Source of the DNA: Ahaetulla prasina
Lineage: Eukaryota; Chordata; Lepidosauria; Squamata; Colubridae
Direction: 5' to 3'
DNA: 64,000 bases
NCBI RefSeq assembly: GCF_028640845.1
Contig: NC_080539.1
Span: forward strand, 300,931,516 to 300,995,515
Shown: piece after piece, positions 55,098 to 64,000 of the stretch
Layout of the letters: the number at the start of each line of letters is the position of its first letter
Position numbering within the stretch: the first letter of the stretch is position 1
The notes under the pieces: model-generated
Told to the model about the DNA's origin: nothing
Seen by the model: only the letters and a program-made list of their open reading frames with translations
Databases searched by the model: none
Position numbers and translations under genes: made by a program

Positions 55098-57620
55098 TTG
55101 GTTTCCAGAAACATCAATGACAACAACTTGTTTCTGGGGTGACTGACATAATGGCTCAATGAGTGGATGGATTTTTATAGCGTTTGGTGATTGAGATGCT
55201 CCAGGGGGTTGTGCAATGTAGTGAGCCTTGTGTCTTTTACTATTTCAATGGTGGTGAGTTAATCCTATTATGTCCTAAAGGTCATGTCCTGTCCTTAGAA
55301 TTTGGATGGGGAAATGTAAACTTTTAATCCCATCAGTTCCAGCCTGGGAGAGCTGGGCTGAAAGTGTTCTGTTTATGAATATGCTGGCCTGGATTTCTTA
55401 ATGGACACAAAATATCCATCTCTAAAGACTTCAGGATTCTGCTTGAGGCAGCTTGAGTTTTCCTATAGCAGGAAGACTGGGGTTGCTTTCTGCCTTTAAG
55501 AGCATATTTTTCCATTTCTCCTTTGGGGAAATTTAATATTCTGCCTCTTTTAATATTCCCCAAAATATTTCATTCTATGGGGGAGGCAGCTTCCCACACT
55601 ATGTGGTACTCTTCATAAATGATATTCTTTGAAGATTAGAGAGTAAAATGGCTACGAAATTTTGTATTGTAGACGCCAAACTAGAATAAAACCACAGAAG
55701 ATACATATTTGAAAAAGAATTTGTTCCTTAATCATTTCAATCGTGTAACAGTGCTTGTGAATTAGTATGATCAGAAAAAGTTCATGTGAGTTCAAGTGGG
55801 CATTTTGGCTTTCCTTGCATGGAAGGATGAAAGGCATCTGTCAAATGCAAGATAGAAGTTGGGGGAAAGCCCTTTGGGATGCCAGCGGAATGCCTTTACA
55901 TCCTTCGTACACATCAGTGAACTGTCATGTGAATTTTCTCTGCTGGGGCCAGACTGGACAAATTGTTAATATTCCCAACAGAAACAGTTTAGGTGAGGTT
56001 AATTAGGGTCTCATGTTGGAGAAACTAGATACCTTTCACCTCTAAAACTAATCTGCTTTTCTCCTACCACAAACATATATAATTAAAGCTGTACAGTACC
56101 TGCTTCCCTTCAATCCTAGGCAAATAAAATTCCTTCGTTTAAAATTCCTTCTTTTCATGCACAAACTCATCTTTCAAGATCCAGAATATACCGGCAGCAT
56201 TTTTTTTACAGGAATGCAGTAATATCTCAGGGCATTGACAGATGTGCCTTCAGAGCCATTTATGAAATCAATGGAGCCCCCCTGCTGTTCAGTCAATACT
56301 AAATGCTTTCCCTCCTCCTGAAGGCCAGTCCTGATCTCCTCCTGCTCCATTTACAGGCTTTGGGGCATGCAAGAACCGTCCATTTCCACAAAGTGAAATT
56401 GCTTAACACAGTGTTAGCCGCCCTGAGTCTTCGGAGAAGGGCGGGATATAAATGCAAATAAAAAAATAAAATAAAATAAAAATAGATTAAAAAAAATAAA
56501 AAAAATTTAAAAAGTGAAAGACGCAGCAGAAGTGCCTGTGTTGGAGCCAATTACGTTACATGGGGTAATCTCTGGTGCCCTTTTCTACCTCCCAGCTGCT
56601 GAGCGTCAGCTAAGCAGTGATGGAGTACAGAGACCAAAAATACAGTATAATCTTTTATTTATCACATATTAAAATGGTTTATACAATTGCTATTTCAGCA
56701 TAGTGCTTCTATGCAGCTGATAATATCTAAAAGCATGCAATATTGTAATACAAAAGTAAAAGTAATTTAAATATCTATATTTAAATTAAATGATAACTAA
56801 ATAGACAAAAATGATATAATGCAACTAAGGCTCCTGATCACCCATTTTTTAAAAAAGTCAAACGAAACCGAACCAACTTTGTACATCAGATTCAACTACG
56901 GTAACATTCTGGCTCAGTACCCAGGAATGAAGTCACCAGGGTGGTTACTGGAAGAGGGAAAAGACATTGGCTTTTTGGAACTTAACTGAGCACAGTAGGC
57001 AGACTATATATTTGGTTGCTGGCCAACAGCTGTGTTCTGATTGGTTGAGATTTCTCTGTGGTCATCTGTTGGCTAGGTAGAACACATTTTGATTGGCTGT
57101 TACTTATGCAGCATCTGAGTTTTCTTTTTAAATAAGGATGCTGATACTATAAAGCCAGACTTTTTTTTTTTTCAGTACAGTATTCTAGAATGTTGGCTTC
57201 ATGCCAGGTAAACTGCAACATTCTGAAAACATTCTCACATCCGGGTTTAAAGGTGTCTTATTCACAGAGAGATGCATGTTCTGGCTCATGAATGAAGGGA
57301 GATTGGCCCCAACACTTTCCTTTTCTGCCAGATAGAAAGGCTCCTTTGTCTTTTGAAACTAGAAAGAGAAGGTAGCAAGGGAGGTTGGAACGAGCAGGCT
57401 CAGAAATGATCTCACTGTTATTCTCAGGGATCATCCGGAGGAGGAGTCCAGGAATAATGGAGACAGAAAGAAAACCGTTTCAGGCAATAGTTACCCTCAG
57501 GAAGGATTAAATAGAAATGTGCAGCTATTCTAGAAGGGATTATTTTTTCATTTCATTTTCCATGTGATGTTAAGTCTGATCTATTCCCTCTGATATTTAT
57601 TGGATCAGCTCAAGATCAGT
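55098..57620. other. Intergenic with one retroelement 3' tail
   Basis: Around 56410-56515 there is a SINE/LINE-type 3' end (gccgccctgagtcttcggag, ggcgggatataaatgc, then an AT-rich aaataaaa tail). 56600-57200 has LTR-like words (minus-strand polyadenylation-type ttttatttat, CCAAT-type gattgg), but I found no matching ends or duplication. No gene. Confidence 0.45.
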
Positions 57621-57621
57621 C

Positions 57622-58600
57622 GCTGTTAGGTTTTATTTTATTTTATTTTATTTATTTTGTCACAACATCATACAAAAAGATTATATAGTATATACACATA
57701 TAAACATATATAGGAAGAAGAAAAGAAAAACAATAGGACAGGAACGGTAGGCACGTTTGTGCGCTTATGCACGCCCCTTATGGTCCTCTTAGGAATGGGG
57801 TGAGGTCAATAGTAGAAAGTTTTTGGTTAAAGCTATTAGGATTATGGGAAGAGACCACAGAGTCAGGTAAAGTATTCCAAGCACTGATGATTCTGTTGCA
57901 GAAGTCATATTTTCTGCAATCTAGATTAAAGCGGTTTACATTAAGTTTAAATCTATTGGTTGCCCTTGTATTATTGCAATTAAAGCTGAAGTAGTCTTTG
58001 ACAGGAAGGACATTACAATAGATGATTCTGTGAGTTAAACTTAGGTCTTGTCGAAGGCGACGGAGTTCCAAGTTTTCTAAGCCTAGGATTTCAAGTCTGG
58101 TGGGATAAGGTATTTTGTTGTTTTCAGAGGAATGGAGAACTCTTCTTGTAAAATATTTCTGGACACGTTCAATTGTATTGATGTCAGAGATGTGGTGAGG
58201 GTTCCAAACAGGTGAGCTGTATTCTAGAATTGGTCTAGCAAATGTTTTATATGCTCTGGTTAGTAGTGTGGTGTTTTTGGAAAAGAAGCTACGCAAAATT
58301 AGGTTTACAACTTTTAGAGCTTTTTTTGCTATGTAGTTGCAGTGGGCTTTGGCACTTAGATCATTTGACATGAAAACTCCAAGGTCTTTAACGGGATGGG
58401 GGTCGTCTGTAAGGTAATGTAAGGTAATGTAAGGTAAGGTTTGAAACCCTTTGGAGTTTCTGAGCAGCAGTTCCATCCCACTTTATAATCTCTCCCAACA
58501 AATTTAGATTTCTCCTTAATGGTTCTTTTTTTAAGTGCAGTTTGAGATTTTAGCTGCACTGTATTTGCGTTTTGTTTATCTTTTATTGTTTTCACTTGTG
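57622..58600 (-). mobile_element. CR1-group LINE 3' end with (TAAAA)n tail
   Basis: The minus strand has an open frame (57778-58476) with VKDLGVFMSNDLS, NLILRSFFSKNT, YKTFARPILEYSSPVWNP, IERVQKYFTRR, LELRRLRQDL and ISAWNTLPDSVV. This is the RT C-terminal (thumb/post-thumb) region of CR1-group LINEs, ending at a stop. The 3' UTR ends at an AAATAAATAAAATAAAAT-type tail (57633-57660). 5' truncated. The upstream pieces of the same frame (to about 58600) are broken by a tandem ttaccttaca motif. Confidence 0.8.
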
Positions 58601-58648
58601 ATTATCTAAAGTTAAAAAGGAATATTTACTTTCCTCCTCTTTGGAATA

Positions 58649-58689
58649 ACGATGATGATGATGATGATGATGATGACGAAGATGATGAT
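58649..58689. repeat. (GAT)n microsatellite
   Basis: About 13 GAT units with a single gac/gaa interruption. Confidence 0.93.
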
Positions 58690-58933
58690 CTTGTGATATT
58701 GATGTAACTACCTAATGGAAGGGGGAAGGTTGATTTCCCATACACTTCAAAGCTTTAAGGGAAGGAGGTAGCTATTTAAAAATTTGTGTGAATTTTTCCT
58801 CTCCCCCTCTTCTGTTTGTCAATAAAGTACATGATGCTATCTTTCTCACATATTGTAGTTCAGAGGGAAGACTCCAGGTAAAGGCATCTGCAGAAGATAG
58901 ATAGTGGCCACAATAACTATCAATCTGCCACAC

Positions 58934-59208
58934 CAGTGGTGGGTTTCAAATTTTTTTACTACCGGTTCTGTGGGTGTGGCTTGGTGGGCATGGCAAGAGA
59001 AGGATACTGTAAAATCTCCCTTCCGTTCCCAATCCAGGGGAAGGTTACTGCAAAATCCTCATTTCCTCCCGATCAGCTCGGATTTGGGAGGCAGAGAATA
59101 GATGGGGGCAGGGCCATGCAGAATTTTTACTACCGGTTCTCTGAAATACTCAAAATTTCCACTACCGGTTCTCCAGAACTGGTCAGAACCTGCTGAAACC
59201 CACCTCTG
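58934..59208. mobile_element. hAT-type element (tactaccggttc group, 275 bp)
   Basis: Starts CAGTGGTGGGTTTCA; the reverse complement of the right end starts CAGAGGTGGGTTTCA. Octamers tgccacac and tgccacaa match 7 of 8. Inside: tactaccggttctgtgggtg and ggcttggtgggcatggc. Confidence 0.87.
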
Positions 59209-59540
59209 TGCCACAACCAAAGTGAGAAGACAGGCCAGGATGTGTAAACCAGAGGTCTACAGTATGAGATATCCATTTGTTCACCTGGTGGATTCGGTCT
59301 AATATCTAGCATGGTGTTGCAAAGATTTTGCATAAAATGTTTATTATATTACATGCTTCATCGTGAAGTCACTCTGTCACAGGCTCAGGTGAGTTCATGA
59401 TAAAGACATGATTTTTTTAAAAAAATCAAATGTCTTGGTTTTCTGATTAATTTCTTAATTTCAATTTACAGCACTATTATATATAAGAAGGATTCTCTCT
59501 GAGACATAGCAATGCTAAATGTTGAGGAATACCCTTCCAC

Positions 59541-59768
59541 CAGGGGTGAAATGCTCCTGGTTTGGACCAGATCACCTGATCCGGTAGTGATGGTGGCTGG
59601 TGGTTCGGAGAACTGGTAGCAAAAAGGCCCCGTCCCCTGCTCCAGCTGAGCCGCGTCATCATCAGAGGTTGTTGATTTTTTTTTACTTTTAAAAGCATTT
59701 TTTTTCAGCCGAAAAATGCCTTTAAAAGTAAAAAAAAAAGCCTTTGATGATCCCACGGCTCAGCTGGA
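59541..59768. repeat. hAT-like fragment with a long hairpin
   Basis: Begins caggggtgaaatgctcc like the tactaccggttc group. The right half (59641-59768) folds on itself: tccagctgagccg pairs with cggctcagctgga, and tacttttaaaagcattttt with the aaaaatgcctttaaaagta stretch. No right end or duplication was found. Confidence 0.6.
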
Positions 59769-60234
59769 ACCGTCAGAACCCTTTAAACTCTTTTTTTAAA
59801 CAACCTCTTCAGCTATTTAAAGCATGGGCACCCCTGCTTTAAATAGTTGTTGCTCCTACTATGTTATCTTCTAGCCCCTATTTCTGGCTCAGGGCCACTT
59901 TAGATCATTAGGGGAGGAGGGCTATATTGGGGCATCTCAAAATTTGGACAACATCTAAATTGAGCTTCATTTAAATTAAATAAATTTCTTTTTAAAATTG
60001 TATAAAGCATATGATTGCTTACCATGTCTGTAAGAATGCGGTTCTGTCACATTAAAATTATAATTGAGCATCACTTTTTTGAAGGGAATCTATGACTCAA
60101 CCCTAGACTTTGGATGATATTATTTGACTCTCAAATACTGGTATGTTTTTATTGCTTTTATAAAAGATTATATAAAGAATTCCATTCTGTCCAAAAGCTC
60201 CAAACACAATTTTTATTCAGATTTTTCAAAGTGA
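59769..60234. other. Intergenic, nothing recognised
   Basis: No coding or repeat signal that I can name. Confidence 0.45.
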
Positions 60235-60239
60235 ATGTC

Positions 60240-60472
60240 TGTTGGGAAGCAGTCAGACTTGCAGGGAGGAGCTATCAAGCATGAAGCTAATCTAGAGTCA
60301 CTGTGCAACCATAAAAGAGCCAGAACTGGCCCTTCCTGAATTCCATGGAGCCTTATCTAATTGTTCCCAAGGGAAAGCTGCTAGTCTGGGAAAATTCCTG
60401 TATTACAGGCAGAAGATAATAAAGTGGTTAACTCGAACTCTGCACATGTGGGCTTGGTATTCTCACCTGACA
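60240..60472 (+). mobile_element. Solo LTR (233 bp)
   Basis: Runs from TGTTGGGAAGC to TCTCACCTGACA with a perfect 5-bp duplication ATGTC (60235-60239, 60473-60477). AATAAAG near 60418 and CATAAAAGAG near 60310 fit the polyadenylation signal and promoter of a short LTR. Confidence 0.8.
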
Positions 60473-60896
60473 ATGTCTTAGGAAAAGATTTAGTGTTTCT
60501 CATCCCAACAAGGTGCTTTAAAGATGTCTTGTACTAAAACTTCTACAATTCTTAGCAATCTGACTGAGAATTATGGGAATTGCAGTTCAACAGTGGACAT
60601 TTGCCCTAGAGGAGCTGATACAGAGATGCCTTTTGTAGATCTCAGGTCAGTTTAAAAGAAGAAAATATTCACGTGATCCCAAGTACAGTATTTGGTGGAC
60701 ATCCAGCTACAGCAACACTGCAGAGCACTTCTAACATGCAAGTTAATCAACTGAAGTGTCTTCATATAAAAATGCCCAAATAAATTAGGAAAATAATTCT
60801 TTTTTTTTAATTCTTCCACATAAATATATGACTTCTAAATTTTGTTATCCATACATGCAGCCAAGCCAAGTTAATTCAGATGAACACTGAACACCA

Positions 60897-61247
60897 GCAC
60901 TGCACACCAGAACAACTAGACACAAGAACAGTTTTTTCCCGAAGGCCATCACTCTGCTAAACAAATAATTCCCTCAACACTGTCAGACTATTTACTGAAT
61001 CTGCACTACTATTAATCGTTTCATAGTTCCCATCACCAATCTCTTCCACTTATGACTGTATGACTATAACTTGTTGCTGGCAATCCTTATGATTTATATT
61101 GATATACTGACCATCAGTTGTGTTGTAAATGTTGTACCTTGATGAACGTATCTTTTCTTTTATGTACACTGAGAGCATATGCACCAAGACAAATTCCTTG
61201 TGTGTCCAATCACACTTGGCCAATAAATTCTATTCTAATTCTATTCT
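60897..61247 (+). mobile_element. CR1/L3 (Snake1-type) LINE 3' end
   Basis: Starts cactgcacaccagaacaact and follows the 54663 copy almost base for base to ggccaataaattctattct. More 5' truncated, with an imperfect ATTCTA tail. Confidence 0.85.
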
Positions 61248-61786
61248 AATGTTTTTTTTGTTTCCCAGGCTACAAAAAGATCTAGATTTGAAGACAAATG
61301 TATAATTAGCCAAATAACATTTATAGGCAGTAATGCAATAAAATAGAACATGGAGCTTGTTCATATGACAAACTACAACAGGAGGTAGTTAGACAAGTTT
61401 TAAAGTAAGAGATCTAGCTGGTAGGGTTACTAGATTTGCACTATAATAATTTAGAATGGTACTTGCTTGTAGCAAATGAGGTTTTTTTGTGTTTCCTTAC
61501 TGCCATGTAGTAGTTATCCAGCATAATGTGGTTTGTTTCTAGCGTGGGTGTGTGAATCGAGACCACGTGATCCATAAAAATCAAGTTTGGCTTAGTGCAG
61601 CATATCAACCATCTAATCATTTTATTTTGTAAGTCATAGTTAAGCAAACCCTAAACTAATTAAATGGACCAATCCAATCATTGTATCATAGCTTGGTCAT
61701 CCTTTTTAGTTTTGCTGATTTAAATTCTGTTGAATGACAACAGGAGGTCTATACCTAGCTAAGGATGGCAGAAATGACATCTTATC

Positions 61787-61988
61787 CAGTGGTAAAATCC
61801 AAATTTTTTTACTACCGGATCTGTGGGCGTGGCTTGGTGGGCATGGCAGGGGAAGGATACTGCAAAATCTCCATTCCCACCCCACTCTGGGGACAGCCAG
61901 AGGTGGCATTTGCCGGTTCTCCGAACTACTTAAAATTTCTGCTACCGGTTCTCCAGAACCTGTCAGAATCTGCTGGATTTCACCCCTG
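61787..61988. mobile_element. hAT-type element (tactaccggttc group, 202 bp)
   Basis: Starts CAGTGGTAAAATCC; the reverse complement of the right end starts CAGGGGTGAAATCC. Octamers atcttatc and accttatc match 7 of 8. Confidence 0.86.
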
Positions 61989-61996
61989 ACCTTATC

Positions 61997-64000
61997 CTAA
62001 AAGAGCTAAGAGCCCATTTATTTATTTATTTATTTGTTAATACCCTCAGACACCTACGTGAATCAATGGCATCAGAGACAAACTCTTTTATGCTAAAAAG
62101 AATGCCATGCACTTTGGCAGCCTATACTGACTGAACATTGTGCTGCAGATGTTAAATTAGTGAAAGTTGCCATGCACTGAGGACCTTGTCTTTTGCAGAG
62201 AGACAGCTTGGTCTTTTATGGTGGTAAACTCACCCAATAAACACCACTAACTGGAGAGGAGCAATTCTCCCTATCACAAAACTATCAGGTTAGAGAGAGT
62301 CACTGCTTTCTTGCATCAGATGAGCCAAGAGCAAGAGATACAAGGTTATACCGAACGTTGATCAAAGACCAATTGATGGAGTGTACACATAAAAGGAGAC
62401 CCCATAGAGAAAAGACTGGAAGTTTAACATGCTCAGTAATTGCTGTTATATAGTCTTGTCAGCAACCAGACTAGTTAACCCTCATTATTTCTTAAAACGT
62501 ATCAAGCCTGTCATTCATGTTTATGTATCTTGTGCTTCACGCAGATCAGGAAAAATGTTGCAGTTGGGATGTGTCACTGAAATAAATGAAGCAACTGAAA
62601 GAGAAGAAGAATAGCACTTGTCATTGCTATAAAAAAAAAAAAAACAACCCAAGAATAACAAAATGATGTTTTATATTTTGCAAGCTTATTTAATTAATTA
62701 AACAATTAATTAATAGGCCGCCCATCTCATCTATATGACTGGTGGCTCACAATTAAAACAAAATGAAGCAATAAAAGTAACCAGAGATAAGAGAAACATC
62801 CTGTGGTATACATATTCTACCACCCACTACAGAATAATTTTTAAAGATTTTATGATTCGGGTATAATTAGAATAGGTGGAGTTCAGATTTGTAGCAAACA
62901 TTTTAAATTAGAAAACTTGAATAATGTTATTGAAATTAAAAAATGCACCATTGATCATACTTATTTATATTGGTTGTAATAGCATGATATGCTTACTTGT
63001 GGATAATTATGGTGCACAGTTGCCTTAAAACTTGACGTGATAATTTGTGGTTCAGCGTTTCATGTCAAAATAGCCACAGAGTGGATCTTAGTGGTCATAC
63101 GATGAACACACTAATTTTCTCTCCATTAGCTTGCCTGGTCCAGTTCAGTATAAGCTACCTTGGTTTGAAGAAAAAGGTAATTTTTCTATGTGAGGTTCCT
63201 AATAAAAAGTTCCTTTTTATCAGACAGCTTGTATCTTTCTTCAGAGTGGGTGATTAGATCATACAGAGGTCATTCGTTATACAGGATTCCATTATAAGTA
63301 ATAGATGCAGTCCACAAGCAATTTGGTCTATTAAAGAAAAAGGACGTGTTCTTTTGGCCCTTCTAACAACTCCATTGAAACAAAATGGTCATTTACTGAT
63401 CTTAGTTCATAAAGAATTAAGTTAGGAGACCACTTTGTTTAGGATGAAAACCACAGTGTGCCCTTGGGTAGCACGCTGGTGGTTGCACAGTGCTTTCAAA
63501 GTAGCTGGACAAAGAATTAGACGCTGCCAGAACAAAACACTTGATTGGGTGACTTTAATAAAACTGACATAGGTTAAAGATGTTTTCCTCCCGGTACTTA
63601 TTAATGACATTGTTACATTCAAAGTTACACTCTAGGAGCCAGATTTGGAAGGCCTATAGGACTCTTTGCAAGGTTTTGGGACTATATCAGACTGGGCTGC
63701 CAAGACTATGGAGCCATATATGGCTTGCCCATAGTTTATTGACTATATAAACAACTGTAATTGAATTCACATTCTAAGCAAATCCAAACCAATGTGTGTT
63801 GGGGTTGTTGTTTTTTAAATGGCTTACTGTGTGTTCTGATCCAGCTAATGTTTTAAGTTTCCTTATTTAGGCTGACACATAGACCAGGCTGTTGACTATC
63901 CATTTTTATTGTAACTGTAGAATACTAGGAACACAGTGGGTTGCTAAATGGGTGATTTCGTTAGTACTGTACAGAAGATGAGCGGAGCTGCCGTGATTCT
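61997..64000. other. Intergenic to the right edge, nothing recognised
   Basis: Short simple repeats only: (TTTA)n at about 62016-62035, an A-run at about 62629-62644 and ttaatt-rich sequence near 62680-62715. No coding frame or retroelement that I can support. Confidence 0.5.

Noticed and set aside
60501..60510. CCCAACA as the right end of the solo LTR starting at 60240
   Set aside because: No matching duplication there (aggtg versus atgtc), whereas an end at 60472 gives a perfect ATGTC duplication.

Overview
The window looks like snake nuclear DNA. It is AT-rich and intron-bearing, and it is full of squamate-type transposable elements: 3' ends of a CR1/L3-type LINE with an ATTCT-type tail (the kind described as Snake1 CR1), L2-like LINEs, a tRNA-derived squamate SINE, many small hAT-type elements with 8-bp target duplications, and LTR elements. 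Host genes are few but clear. The species cannot be named from the sequence alone.

Left third (1-24.4 kb): four intronless ADAM-family genes, all on the minus strand, here called A (runs off the left edge), B, C and D. Each encodes signal peptide, prodomain with cysteine switch, reprolysin metalloprotease, disintegrin-like, cysteine-rich and EGF-like domains. They resemble the ADAM20/ADAM21 group of testis ADAMs. A, B and C have an intact zinc motif. D has the catalytic Glu changed to Gln and stops inside what should be the transmembrane segment. A, B and C share a conserved block about 95-235 bp upstream of their start codons. A 108-bp inverted, almost identical piece of gene C lies just upstream of gene C.

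Centre (28.2-43.2 kb): the eight-exon Mediator head-module gene MED6, minus strand, reconstructed exon by exon to a 246-residue protein with consensus splice sites and a CpG-rich promoter. In human, ADAM20/ADAM21 also lie beside MED6 (14q24), so the array is the syntenic counterpart. MED6 introns hold CR1 pieces, three solo LTRs, a SINE interrupted twice, several hAT elements and TA-flanked TIR elements.

Right third (43.3-64 kb): no host gene was recognised. It holds an inverted pair of CR1 3' ends with shared flanking DNA, a complete-length Ty3/Gypsy (Mag-like) element with identical 178-bp LTRs but a frameshifted pol, CR1 and other LINE fragments, hAT elements, a solo LTR and microsatellites.
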